DNA of 64,000 nt from Enterovibrio qingdaonensis (GTDB lineage: Bacteria > Pseudomonadota > Gammaproteobacteria > Enterobacterales > Vibrionaceae): positions 1 through 64,000 of the forward strand of contig NZ_JAJUBB010000013.1 of NCBI RefSeq assembly GCF_028683135.1. Reading direction: 5' to 3'. Both the position numbers and the translations under genes were made by a program. The notes beneath the pieces are model-generated. The model made no database searches and was not told where the DNA came from. It worked only from the letters and a program-made list of their open reading frames with translations. Positions 36,841 through 45,911 of this stretch are shown here, piece after piece (position 1 is the first letter of the stretch; each line of letters starts with the position of its first letter).

Positions 36841-37865
36841 ACAGCCTCCCCTTGAATATCTGGTTCAGCGTATGGCTCACCGCCGGGAAAGTGACAAGCC
36901 ACGTAGTGCGCTTCATCCCCTAAAAACGCTGTTGATTGAGGCGGTGCAACGCGACAAAGGTCGGTTGCCCTCGTGCAACGAGGATGAAAAGCACATCCAC
37001 TGGGCGGATTAATCGGGCTAGGTACATCACCCTGCAAGCCCCTCTCTCTCCGCCTTCTCCCTCCACTTTTCGCGGGGTTGCCTAGTGTCGGCACCGCAGC
37101 CAACAAGGCTTGACTATAGGGGTGTGCAGGCGTTGAAAAAAACGTACTTCTCGGCGCCTTTTCCACCACTTTGCCTAGATACATCACGACAACGGTATCT
37201 GCCACATAATTCACAACGGCCATATCATGGCTGATAAATAGAAAGGCCAAATCACGGGTTTTCTGAAGCCTCACGAAGAGGTTGAGAATTTGGCTTTGTA
37301 CTGACACATCTAGCGCAGATAAGGGCTCATCAGCAATGATCAAAGAAGGTTCGAGCACCAATGCACGCGCAATACAAATACGTTGTCGCTGCCCGCCTGA
37401 AAACTCGTGGGGGTATCGACCTAATACCTCCTCACCTAGCCCTACTGAGTCCAAAACGTGTAGCACTTGGCTTCGCTGATACGCATCATCACCCACACTG
37501 TGGGCAGCTAACGGTTCTCCAACGAGCTCATCAACAGACATGCGCGGATTGAGTGCAGAGTATGGGTCTTGAAATACCAACCCAAGCCGCTTGCGCAAGG
37601 CTTTCAGTGATTGCCCTTTCACCGTCGCCACGTCGACACCATCGAGATACACAGTTCCTTCCGTTGGCTTTTCTAACAACGCCGCTATACGGCCTAACGT
37701 GGATTTCCCACAGCCTGACTCACCGACAATCGCGACAGTTTCACCTTTTTCTATGGTCAGCGAAATGTTGTCCACTGCTCTGAGTGTTTGTGATTGACGA
37801 TGCCACCATGAGGCTTGCTTGATGGGGTAAAACTGACTGACATGATTCAATGATAAAATTGTCAT
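36837..37865 (-). CDS. Peptide/opine ABC transporter ATPase (DppF/OppF type)
   Basis: ATP-binding subunit of about 342 residues. The Walker A GESGCGKST, signature FSGGQRQRICIARAL and Walker B LIIADEPLSALD are intact, followed by an oligopeptide-transporter C-terminal domain with the cysteine cluster CAFHPRCTRATDLC that can bind an iron-sulphur centre. The ATG at 37865 has an ideal GAGGTGG site; the frame is open to 37889 but that start would overlap the preceding gene. Confidence 0.92.
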   Translation of the reverse strand: MTILSLNHVSQFYPIKQASWWHRQSQTLRAVDNISLTIEKGETVAIVGESGCGKSTLGRIAALLEKPTEGTVYLDGVDVATVKGQSLKALRKRLGLVFQDPYSALNPRMSVDELVGEPLAAHSVGDDAYQRSQVLHVLDSVGLGEEVLGRYPHEFSGGQRQRICIARALVLEPSLIIADEPLSALDVSVQSQILNLFVRLQKTRDLAFLFISHDMAVVNYVADTVVVMYLGKVVEKAPRSTFFSTPAHPYSQALLAAVPTLGNPAKSGGRRRRERGLQGDVPSPINPPSGCAFHPRCTRATDLCRVAPPQSTAFLGDEAHYVACHFPGGEPYAEPDIQGEAV

Positions 37866-37873
37866 AAACCACC

Positions 37874-38821
37874 TCAAACGTAGTGACAAGCAACGGTGTG
37901 CTCAGGATCAATGCACTGAATTCGAGGAGAATCGGATAAGCACTTCTCTGATGTTTTGCTGCACCTGTCTGCAAATACGCAGCCGCCGAGGCGTTGCTCA
38001 AGTGGCGGCACTGTACCTGGAATGGCATAGAGCTCCCCGCGTGACTCGTCCATTGTCGGAAAACTGGCAATCAACCCTTGGGTATAAGGGTGGCGCGGAT
38101 TAGCAAATAACACATCTGCCGGTGCTTGTTCGACGATCTTTCCCGCATACATCACTATGACTCTGTCAGCTATTTGGGAAACGACACCGAGGTTATGACT
38201 AATAAACATGATGGCGGCTCCCGTGCTTTCTCTCAGGTCTTCGAGTAAATCAAGAACCTGCGCTTGCACCGTCACATCTAACGCCGTTGTAGGTTCGTCC
38301 GCAATGATGAGTTCGGGCTGACATGCCAAAGCCATCGCAATCATCACGCGTTGACGCATGCCCCCGGACAGTTCGTGAGGAAAGGCATAAAATCGGGTTT
38401 TCGCATCGGGGATATGAACTTGGCGAAGAATGGCAATCGCTTTTTCCTTCGCGGTAGCCTTGTCACATCCGCGGTGTAATTCGAACATTTCGGCCACCTG
38501 ATCACCAATTGTGATGACAGGATTTAACGCCGTCATAGGCTCTTGAAATATCATAGAGATGCCGTCTCCACGAATTCGCTGCCACTTTTTACGATCGAAG
38601 CTCAGCACATTTTGTCCGTTAAAATGAACCTCTCCTCCAACCCGCATTACTGAGGGCTGAAGGCCTATCAAGGCTAAGGACATCAAACTTTTTCCGCAGC
38701 CTGACTCCCCGACCACACCAAGAACTTCACCCCGTTTAATCCCGAAAGACACATCATTTACGGCTGGAAAGCCATTAAATGTCACTTGCAATTGATGTAC
38801 ATCGAGAAGCATCTTTGTCAT
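37874..38821 (-). CDS. Peptide/opine ABC transporter ATPase (DppD/OppD type)
   Basis: ATPase of 315 residues with Walker A GESGCGKSL, signature LSGGMRQRVMIAMAL, Walker B LIIADEPTTALDVT and the OppD-type tail CVFADRCSKTSEKC. It pairs with the next ATPase to form the hetero-dimeric motor of the importer. It starts nine bases after the binding-protein stop. Confidence 0.92.
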   Translation of the reverse strand: MTKMLLDVHQLQVTFNGFPAVNDVSFGIKRGEVLGVVGESGCGKSLMSLALIGLQPSVMRVGGEVHFNGQNVLSFDRKKWQRIRGDGISMIFQEPMTALNPVITIGDQVAEMFELHRGCDKATAKEKAIAILRQVHIPDAKTRFYAFPHELSGGMRQRVMIAMALACQPELIIADEPTTALDVTVQAQVLDLLEDLRESTGAAIMFISHNLGVVSQIADRVIVMYAGKIVEQAPADVLFANPRHPYTQGLIASFPTMDESRGELYAIPGTVPPLEQRLGGCVFADRCSKTSEKCLSDSPRIQCIDPEHTVACHYV

Positions 38822-38830
38822 TACATGCTC

Positions 38831-40507
38831 CTAATTTCCTGCGCGGTGCCACTCTTCAATCCAATGTGTTGAAGGGAACATATGGCCTGTTGGCGTGACA
38901 CCTTTCAGCCATAGTGGCAACACAAAACTGTCAGAACGAAAGTACAGTGGTAGTGCTGGAAGATCTTCTGCATAAATTCGTTGAATATCAGCAAACAACC
39001 CTTCTCTGATTTCCTGGTCGAGTGCGACCTCTATTTCATCCAACAAGGCATCCATTTTGGGGTTGTTGTAAGCCGCATAGTTTTGACCGCCCCAGTTATT
39101 TGCCTTTGTGGGAATATTTTCAGAGTGAAGCGTCGATTCAGGGGGGCTTTCCGGCGCGGAGTACCAAGCAAATAATGCGAGTCCTGTGTGTTTGCGCTCT
39201 TTAAGTGTTTGCCCAAAAAATACGCGTGCAGGCTGGTTATTAATGGTCACTTGAATGCCCATTTGCTTCCATTGCGACTGCAATACTTGTTGGACGAGCT
39301 CTCGGGTTTTATTGCCAGCTGTAGACATCAATTCCAATTGAACAGCTTGTCCATCTTCATCGACCAATTTGCCGTTTTTGATGCTGTAGCCAGCCAGTTC
39401 AAACTGCTCTTTTGCCTTTTTAGGGTCATAAGAATAGGTCACCACATCTTCTGTAAATCCGATATCACGAGGGCTGGTATCTGTGTGCGCAAGAATTTGT
39501 TTTCCTTCAAACAGCTTATCCACTAAAAGCTGCCTATCGATGCTATACAGAAGCCCCTTACGGAAGGCTTTTTTACTTAGATGGGGGTTGTCCAAATTGA
39601 CGTCGAGGTGTTCGTACAGCAATCCCGGCTCATAGATAAACTGGTATTTACTCCCAAGCCTATCTTCCAATCTCAATACTTGATCAAGCGTCAGTCCAGA
39701 CTCTCCGGCAATCATGTCGACCGACCCTGATAGCAAGTGCGCTTCGAGTGCTGCGGTGTTTCCGACGGTCTTAAAAGACACGCTATCAAAGTACGGCGTC
39801 ATTCCTTTCCAATGGGGATTACGCACCACATTGATAAAACTTCCCGTTGCGTATTTACCCAATCGATACGGGCCGTTATAAAGTCCGGGCGTTTCCGGTG
39901 CGGTAACGTACTTGGTTTTCTTGTCGTAGTTTTCAGGGTCAGCGCGATAAATATCGCCTTCGATATGATCTGGAATAGCTGACGGCACAAACGTTCGATA
40001 ATTAAATACTCGCTTGTTAAGCAGTACCTTGAGACGTTTGTCATCTAGAATGGAAAGGCTTTCAATGGTCTGATCTTCTTCATATCCCGGATTACCTTTT
40101 ACACGTTTATCCGTGGAGATTTGATACCCAAGAAGCACATCTTTCGTCGTAACTGGCATCCCGTCGGCCCAAAAAATCTCATCCTTCAATTGAACCGTCA
40201 GTTCAATGCCTTCCCTTCCATCATCCAAAATGACCTTTTTCGCCAACCCATTTTCAAATGTGGGCACCTGCACGCAAAGGTGACAAATAGGTTGCCACTC
40301 CTTCCCATAAATCATCATCGGTCGCCAGTAGGCCGATTGAACATAGCTCCCCACCACCGAAGAGTCCAAAATCGGGTTTAGCCCTGTGGGGTACTGACTG
40401 ACCCCGATTTTCAACGTTTCAGCATTTAAGGGCGAGAAGGCAAAAGACAGGATCAATACCGCAAACCCGCGCAATATACGCTGCTTGAACACACCAAGCC
40501 GAATCAT
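38831..40507 (-). CDS. Peptide/opine ABC transporter substrate-binding protein (SBP family 5)
   Basis: Periplasmic binding protein of about 558 residues. The ATG at 40507 has a GGGAGGAAGG site and gives a clean signal peptide (MIRLGVFKQRILRGFAVLILSF up to LNA). Family 5 features are LKIGVSQYPTGLNPILDSS after the signal and the VQLKDEIFWADGMPVTTKDV segment. Ligands of this family are peptides, opines, nickel chelates or sugars. It is the first transport gene after a TauD-like dioxygenase. Confidence 0.88.
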   Translation of the reverse strand: MIRLGVFKQRILRGFAVLILSFAFSPLNAETLKIGVSQYPTGLNPILDSSVVGSYVQSAYWRPMMIYGKEWQPICHLCVQVPTFENGLAKKVILDDGREGIELTVQLKDEIFWADGMPVTTKDVLLGYQISTDKRVKGNPGYEEDQTIESLSILDDKRLKVLLNKRVFNYRTFVPSAIPDHIEGDIYRADPENYDKKTKYVTAPETPGLYNGPYRLGKYATGSFINVVRNPHWKGMTPYFDSVSFKTVGNTAALEAHLLSGSVDMIAGESGLTLDQVLRLEDRLGSKYQFIYEPGLLYEHLDVNLDNPHLSKKAFRKGLLYSIDRQLLVDKLFEGKQILAHTDTSPRDIGFTEDVVTYSYDPKKAKEQFELAGYSIKNGKLVDEDGQAVQLELMSTAGNKTRELVQQVLQSQWKQMGIQVTINNQPARVFFGQTLKERKHTGLALFAWYSAPESPPESTLHSENIPTKANNWGGQNYAAYNNPKMDALLDEIEVALDQEIREGLFADIQRIYAEDLPALPLYFRSDSFVLPLWLKGVTPTGHMFPSTHWIEEWHRAGN

Positions 40508-40644
40508 ACCTTCCTCCCGAGAAATTAGTGACAACGTCACTAAAAGAAAAACTAATCAACGCTTTAATCATAGCTAAGTTAGATAGTTAGCTCGTGCCAA
40601 CATCTCGGTTTGATACCTATGCCCAAATAATGTTTTACATCCCT

Positions 40645-41493
40645 TTATGTATTGCTGGTCTCAAATGCTTTAGGTTGCGTCCCTTCCACAACCACACGAT
40701 GGAGTCGTCGCGGCGCATCACCGTAGTCGGTCACCGCAAAATGTTGTGTGCACCGGTTGTCCCAGATTGCGACGCTCCCGACTTCCCATTTAAACCGCAC
40801 TTGAAATGCCTCCTCTCGACAAAAAGAAAACAGAGACGCGAGAAGAGCATCACTTTCCTTGGGCTCTTCGCCATCAATACATTGGGTAAATTGCTCATTT
40901 ATAAAAAGCGTAGGGTTCCCAGTTTCGAGGTGCTGCACGACTAATGGGTGTAAAACGGCATCGATATCCTTTGATAATTTTTCTACTTGGCTCAATCCCA
41001 TGCCGTCATGTTTATCAAAGCGGCTACCCACAAAACCCTGCACCGCGTGTACTGCACGTTTATTTTCAAGGCACTGCTTCACTGTCATTGGAAGGGCTTG
41101 GTACACTGCTTCCATCGACAACCAAATGGTGTCGCCACCATGATCTGGCAGGTGCTGTGCCACCAGCACAGAGCATTTTGGTGGTACTGCTTGCCATGTC
41201 ATATCCGTGTGCCAATAGCTTTTTCCGGGAGGGTTACCCCGCTCCGTCTCGATGACGCTAACTTGAGGAAAACCGCTAACATGAGGAAAAAATGGATGTG
41301 GTTTTTCTAATGTCCCAAATCTAGAAGCTAATGCTAATTGCGACTCGGGTGATAGGTTCTGCTTACGGAAGAAAATGACTTTATGCTTAAGAAAAGCATC
41401 GTATATGCGTTCAAATTCATCCTTGGTAAGCGATGACAGATCAACGTCTTCTATCATCGCACCTACAACCGTATTACTAGGCAATATCCTCAC
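40645..41493 (-). CDS. TauD/TfdA-family 2OG-Fe(II) dioxygenase
   Basis: Dioxygenase of 282 residues. The iron ligands are His and Asp of YWHTDMTW (about residues 93-100) and the distal His of RCTQHFAVTDYG (about 245-256); the Arg in RRLHRVVVEG binds 2-oxoglutarate. Length and the PHPFFPHVSGFPQV segment match TauD, which releases sulphite from taurine, but relatives also act on herbicides, carnitine precursors and modified amino acids. It is the first gene ahead of the ABC importer, so the transported compound is probably its substrate or precursor. Confidence 0.85.
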   Translation of the reverse strand: MRILPSNTVVGAMIEDVDLSSLTKDEFERIYDAFLKHKVIFFRKQNLSPESQLALASRFGTLEKPHPFFPHVSGFPQVSVIETERGNPPGKSYWHTDMTWQAVPPKCSVLVAQHLPDHGGDTIWLSMEAVYQALPMTVKQCLENKRAVHAVQGFVGSRFDKHDGMGLSQVEKLSKDIDAVLHPLVVQHLETGNPTLFINEQFTQCIDGEEPKESDALLASLFSFCREEAFQVRFKWEVGSVAIWDNRCTQHFAVTDYGDAPRRLHRVVVEGTQPKAFETSNT

Positions 41494-41784
41494 TTACACA
41501 GCTCCTTCTCATGAAATCCTCTAGAAACTGACCCGCTTTTTCCAGAAATCACTTCCTCACGATCATTGTAAACACCCCCCAACCCACTCACAGAGATTAA
41601 AGAAAATACAGAAACGACGTGGATTGCATCGGTTTTTGTACAATACCCCACCATCACCATCAGAATATTTCATCCTGAACATGCAATTTATTCGTTGAAA
41701 CGATTAAGAAAAGGTATAGACTCCTCCTCCCTAAACAAGATCCAAGTCACGTTTTTTAGACAATCCCTGTAACCTGAATGGACA
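41494..41784. other. Divergent intergenic region
   Basis: About 290 bases between the dioxygenase (minus) and the GGDEF gene (plus). It is AT-rich with a CACC/ATCA triplet patch near 41648-41665. Promoters for both directions are expected; no specific operator or RNA was recognised. Confidence 0.45.
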
Positions 41785-43098
41785 ATGACGAAAATGAGTT
41801 TTCGCACCAAAGTAGAGAAACTAGACATCTTCTCTTTTTTGAAAGTTTGCATGCTCTCGCTTTTAATCGTTTCTACGTGTTATCAAGGCTATAACATGAT
41901 TCTTGCGAGTCATCTTTCATACGACGTTCAGGACAGCTTAACCAGAGTCTATAGCTCTATCCGTCGATTCGGATCTTTTTATAACAACGCTGAAACGAAA
42001 ACGCTCACAAAGGGCCAGCATCAAATAAATAATGTGGGTGTTTTTGTAAGAGACAACACCACCGAGGTTAAGTCCTTGAGCGAGGGCATTGCAAAGCTGC
42101 AATCTCAACTCGATTCGTACGCACCTAATAGTGTCTGGACAATCGCAGTATTCGAAAACCCTAGCTTCTACGCGCACTTCAGTCCATTGCGACCAAGCTA
42201 TAAAGCCGTCTTCGAGAAATATACGCTTGGAGATGTCATGTCTCGAATAGTGAAAAGAGAAAAGCTCGACCATACCTATCAGGAATTTTATGGCTGTAAC
42301 ATTCGCCTCACCGAACCGTATGAGGAATCCCAAACTGGAGAGCGTATCCGGACCATTTATTACCCGATCCACAATAAACAGTCTTTAGAAGCTCTGGTTG
42401 CAATTGATATCAAAGACTCATTCATCGACTTGCAGGTTCAAAAATACAATCAGAAGTACGAAACCGTTTTAAACGTTGACGGCACGGATAATATCTATCA
42501 CCAACGGGTACGATTGCCCTGTTCTGATGGCCAGTATTTTGGCATTGGGATTCACTACGTAGATATATTGAAAAAATCCATTATTCCATCGCTGCTGATT
42601 GCCTTTTTAGTGCAACTGACTCGGGCATTTGTTCGCCGACACGGACACTATATTAAGCATGATGAAATGACGGGTTTTTATCGACGCGATTACTACGAAC
42701 CGAAGCTGAAGCGGATGCAACAGTTCTCGATGTTGATCATCGACATCGATAATTTTAAGCAGATCAATGACTCGTTCGGTCACCGAAAAGGGGATGACGT
42801 AATTCGAGAATCCGCATCTCTCATTCAAAAACTCATTCGTAGTGGCGACGTTGCCATCCGCTGGGGCGGTGAAGAGTTTATTTTACTTTTCAACGGTATG
42901 GCTCAGCACGACCTGCAGGAAAAAGCAGAGAGCATTCGGGCGGCTTTTTCTGAGCAAAAAACGGCGGGTTTAGCCGTCACTGTTTCTATTGGCGGTGTAT
43001 TCCAGACTGATTCAACGTTTGGGCGATGCTACAAGGCAGCAGATACCGCATTGTACGAATCGAAGCATCGTGGACGTAATAGAGTGACCATCGCGTGA
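41785..43098 (+). CDS. Membrane diguanylate cyclase (GGDEF) with periplasmic sensor
   Basis: Protein of 437 residues that makes cyclic-di-GMP. Membrane segments lie at about 18-40 and 265-285, enclosing a periplasmic sensor of about 220 residues. The C-terminal GGDEF domain has an active GGEEF at 361-365 and an inhibitory I-site RxxD at 352-355 (RSGD), so feedback inhibition is likely. The metal-binding DIDNFKQINDSFGHRKGDD is intact. The stop overlaps the next gene by four bases (GTGA), so the cyclase and the following EAL protein are probably made together. Confidence 0.92.
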   Translation: MTKMSFRTKVEKLDIFSFLKVCMLSLLIVSTCYQGYNMILASHLSYDVQDSLTRVYSSIRRFGSFYNNAETKTLTKGQHQINNVGVFVRDNTTEVKSLSEGIAKLQSQLDSYAPNSVWTIAVFENPSFYAHFSPLRPSYKAVFEKYTLGDVMSRIVKREKLDHTYQEFYGCNIRLTEPYEESQTGERIRTIYYPIHNKQSLEALVAIDIKDSFIDLQVQKYNQKYETVLNVDGTDNIYHQRVRLPCSDGQYFGIGIHYVDILKKSIIPSLLIAFLVQLTRAFVRRHGHYIKHDEMTGFYRRDYYEPKLKRMQQFSMLIIDIDNFKQINDSFGHRKGDDVIRESASLIQKLIRSGDVAIRWGGEEFILLFNGMAQHDLQEKAESIRAAFSEQKTAGLAVTVSIGGVFQTDSTFGRCYKAADTALYESKHRGRNRVTIA

Positions 43099-45170
43099 AG
43101 TATTACTTATCAGTACCGCAACCCACGTTTTTTAATCGCGTCTGTTGCGTAACACTCTCTTTCGCATTGACGTTATTGAGCACAGAATTTGCCAGCCTTT
43201 CCGTGGGGGAAGCATCGACCTTTCAATTGCTGTCAGTGACTGCAGGAATGTTCGTTGCGCTGACCTATATTTATGGGAAAAGCGGCATAGTCGGCGTTTT
43301 CTTCGGATTGGTGTTTTACTACAGCTTTATCAATATAAAACCTAGCGGCATTGGGTATCTTTATACGCTTATTGTCTCTGCGATGTTAATGCTCTCTTTG
43401 CGTGTCATTGACGGCGTAAAAAATCATCCGCATGCCACGAAATTTGTGTTCGGATATTTTGTCTTTTTGGTGCCAGGCATTACGACAATGCTACTGTCGA
43501 TTCTTGCCCCTAACGAGCTGAATCGCACGTTGGCCCTGCACCTTTACTTGACTGACTCAATTGGTATTTTGATCACCGCACCTATCATAGCGGCAGGTAT
43601 ATACAGCGCACGTAAACTTCGCAGCCGTCAGTATGTTAAGAAGCTCATTAAGTCTGGCCCACCGCCTCACCTACTGTGTAAGTTCTTATTGGTTGTCACG
43701 CTTATTGCTGTACTAAATAAGCTGGGTCACGAGCATGTAGATAAGTACTTGTACTACATGTTACTTGCACCGCTTGTTATTCTAGCTGTCCTGAACTTCT
43801 CTGAAATGACACAGGTTGTCTTGATCATCATTGGCTTCAACCTATTGATTCATAGCCATGACATCACTGATTTACGGGAATTAAACAACAAGTTAGCGTT
43901 GTTTTTGAACTTCTCGCTCATCATCTACATCATGCTTGATTACAAGTTGTCATTGAGGAAAGAAGTTAAAGAGAATACGCAAAGATTATATTTTGATAAG
44001 CAGAGCGGATTTAACTCATACCAGAAGCTAGAAGCGGACACGAATGAGAAGCGTAACTTTGTTGTCGCCGCGTTAGATTTAACACCGGCATTTAAGTACC
44101 CAGCGGACAAGCGAGACAACATCCTTCGTCATATATCGGTGTTCTTTCAAAAAGAGACCCATTTATTCGACCAGTGCTTCATTCTGTACGATGTATCTTC
44201 GCTGATTATTGTCGTGGATGACAATGAACATGCCATCACGAAACTCGCTGACATTCCATATCGACTCAATGGAGCGATGAATGAGAAGTACATTAACTTC
44301 AGCACAGATCGTATTTATTATTGCCGTTGCTCAAAAGGCATTCGAATCAGACATGCTGTGACACAATTGAATACCAACATGAGGTTAGCGGAGAAAAACG
44401 CTAATGCGACCCTGATCAATTGTGATAACACAGATTATGAACGATACATTCTCATGCTCGAGGACTTAAGCGACGACAATATAAATATTCTGCGTCAGAA
44501 CTATTTGGATTGTCAGGATCCCGCAAAGCAACGCTTTGAGCTCCTGTCTCGGTTCACCGTTAACGGCGATATTCTCAATACTGGCCACGTTTTCCATTGC
44601 GCGCAAAAGTTGGGACACATGGAAAGCCTAGAGAAAAAAATCCTGTATAAGCAGCTTCAGTACATCAATAGTCTTTCGGAAAACAGCTATGAAACTGCAT
44701 CGATCAACTTAACACCTGATTTTTTGTGTAACTCTAGTGCTATTCGCACCCTTCTTGCGTTCGTGAAGCATCAACATATTCCAGCGCAGAAAATCTGCAT
44801 CGAAGTTGTTGAGTCAGGTGAAATCGAAGACCAACAGTTGCTGGTTGATAACCTCAATCGTTTAAAGAAAGCGGAATTTCAAGTGGCATTGGATGACTTC
44901 GGTGCAGGTCACTCTACCTTCAACCAGCTTCTTTCTATGCCAATCGACATAGTGAAAATTGATGGCGCGTTGGTGAGGGATTGCGACAAAAACTTTGTGA
45001 AACAGCAGATCATCGAAAACTTGCGCACCATTACGAACGTATCTCATATCAAAGTCGTCGCTGAGTGCGTTGAAACAGAAGATGAGCAACGGTTTCTCGC
45101 TTCGATGGGGATTGACTATTTGCAAGGGTACTTGGTTCACAAACCGACCTTGGTCAGCATTTTCGATTAA
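43095..45170 (+). CDS. Membrane EAL-domain phosphodiesterase with degenerate GGDEF
   Basis: Protein of 691 residues beginning with GTG. The N-terminal 280 residues hold about eight membrane segments, MASE1-like. A middle region (about 300-450) is GGDEF-like in layout but lacks the GG[DE]EF signature. The C-terminal EAL domain has EVVESG in place of EAL at 570-572, with DDFGAGHSTFNQL, KIDGALV, VVAECVETEDE and LQGYLVHKP kept. The acid of the EAL motif and the DDFG loop remain, so cyclic-di-GMP hydrolysis is likely. Opposing activity of the overlapping cyclase implies local control of one signal pool. Confidence 0.88.
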   Translation: MKYYLSVPQPTFFNRVCCVTLSFALTLLSTEFASLSVGEASTFQLLSVTAGMFVALTYIYGKSGIVGVFFGLVFYYSFINIKPSGIGYLYTLIVSAMLMLSLRVIDGVKNHPHATKFVFGYFVFLVPGITTMLLSILAPNELNRTLALHLYLTDSIGILITAPIIAAGIYSARKLRSRQYVKKLIKSGPPPHLLCKFLLVVTLIAVLNKLGHEHVDKYLYYMLLAPLVILAVLNFSEMTQVVLIIIGFNLLIHSHDITDLRELNNKLALFLNFSLIIYIMLDYKLSLRKEVKENTQRLYFDKQSGFNSYQKLEADTNEKRNFVVAALDLTPAFKYPADKRDNILRHISVFFQKETHLFDQCFILYDVSSLIIVVDDNEHAITKLADIPYRLNGAMNEKYINFSTDRIYYCRCSKGIRIRHAVTQLNTNMRLAEKNANATLINCDNTDYERYILMLEDLSDDNINILRQNYLDCQDPAKQRFELLSRFTVNGDILNTGHVFHCAQKLGHMESLEKKILYKQLQYINSLSENSYETASINLTPDFLCNSSAIRTLLAFVKHQHIPAQKICIEVVESGEIEDQQLLVDNLNRLKKAEFQVALDDFGAGHSTFNQLLSMPIDIVKIDGALVRDCDKNFVKQQIIENLRTITNVSHIKVVAECVETEDEQRFLASMGIDYLQGYLVHKPTLVSIFD

Positions 45171-45187
45171 TTTTGCATGCACGTAAA

Positions 45188-45225
45188 ACAACAACAGGAG
45201 CATCTCGCTCCTGTTGTTGTTTATT
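45188..45225 (+). terminator. Terminator after the EAL gene
   Basis: Fourteen-base perfect arms ACAACAACAGGAGC/GCTCCTGTTGTTGT with a 5-nt loop, then TTTATT. Confidence 0.92.
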
Positions 45226-45300
45226 CCTGCCACCCGCGCTTATGCCCGCTTAGCCACGTATCCCCCTTCCCTACTTCTTCCAAATCGTAACAAGTCGCAT

Positions 45301-45337
45301 TTGACAACTAAAAAATTATTGTTATGTTATAACATCA
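45301..45337 (+). promoter_or_regulatory. Promoter with overlapping Zur-type box
   Basis: TTGACA (45301-45306) and TATGTT (45323-45328) are spaced by 16 bases. The -10 overlaps the perfect 12-base palindrome ATGTTATAACAT (45324-45335), the core of the gammaproteobacterial Zur box. Binding of zinc-loaded Zur there would block the promoter. Confidence 0.75.
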
Positions 45338-45356
45338 CACATCAAGGAGGTGTATT

Positions 45357-45614
45357 ATGAAACCAGGTATTCACCCTGAGTACAGAACTGTTGCATTCCA
45401 TGACACGGGTGCAGACAAATACATTCTTGTTGGTTCCACGGTGCAGACTCGTCGAACCGTAGACATTGACGGCGAAACTTACCCTTACGTGACGCTGGAT
45501 GTGTCTTCGCACTCCCATCCGTTTTATACGGGTAAACAAAAAATGACCAAGCAAGATGGCCGCGTTGCACGTTTCAACCAACGTTTTGGCTCAAAAAACT
45601 TAAAGGCAAAATAG
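45357..45614 (+). CDS. rpmE2: Type B ribosomal protein L31 (zinc-free paralogue)
   Basis: L31 of 85 residues, beginning [16 protein letters not shown]. The type A zinc-binding CxxC pairs are missing: no cysteine occurs in the protein. Such copies replace the zinc-containing L31 when zinc is scarce, releasing zinc from ribosomes. An AAGGAGGTG ribosome site and a Zur-type operator sit upstream, and a type B L36 follows three bases after the stop. Confidence 0.95.
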   Translation: MKPGIHPEYRTVAFHDTGADKYILVGSTVQTRRTVDIDGETYPYVTLDVSSHSHPFYTGKQKMTKQDGRVARFNQRFGSKNLKAK

Positions 45615-45617
45615 AAG

Positions 45618-45755
45618 ATGAAAGTACTCAGTTCGCTGAAAAGCGCAAAGATGAGAAGCAAAGACTGCCAAGTCGTCAAACGACGCGGAAGGCTCTACGT
45701 GATTTGTAAATCAAACCCACGATTCAAAGCTGTCCAAGGGAGAACAAAAAAATAA
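45618..45755 (+). CDS. rpmJ2: Type B ribosomal protein L36 (zinc-free paralogue)
   Basis: Short gene of 45 residues starting [20 protein letters not shown] with GAAGATG context, three bases after rpmE2. It has the L36 layout ([16 protein letters not shown]) but lacks the CxxC pairs and C-terminal His ligand of the zinc form; only two isolated cysteines remain. It forms a YkgM/YkgO-like operon with L31 and is probably induced by zinc limitation. Confidence 0.93.
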   Translation: MKVLSSLKSAKMRSKDCQVVKRRGRLYVICKSNPRFKAVQGRTKK

Positions 45756-45770
45756 ACACACACCCGAAAA

Positions 45771-45807
45771 ATGCAGGGGCTGATTTTTCTCAATCAGTAC
45801 CCTGCAT
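45771..45807 (+). other. Strong hairpin between rpmJ2 and sbcB
   Basis: ATGCAGGG pairs with CCCTGCAT, and inside it CTGATT pairs with AATCAG around a small loop. Only weak T content follows, so it may be a processing or weak termination signal for the ribosomal operon. It covers the first ATG of the sbcB frame, which argues against that start. Confidence 0.6.
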
Positions 45808-45911
45808 ATCTGCATGATGCCAACAGCCAACCTGATTCCACGCCTTCTAACAAGATTTTTCCCGACAACTGCGATAATATCCCATGGTCAATCAAACCTT
45901 TGGAATACACC

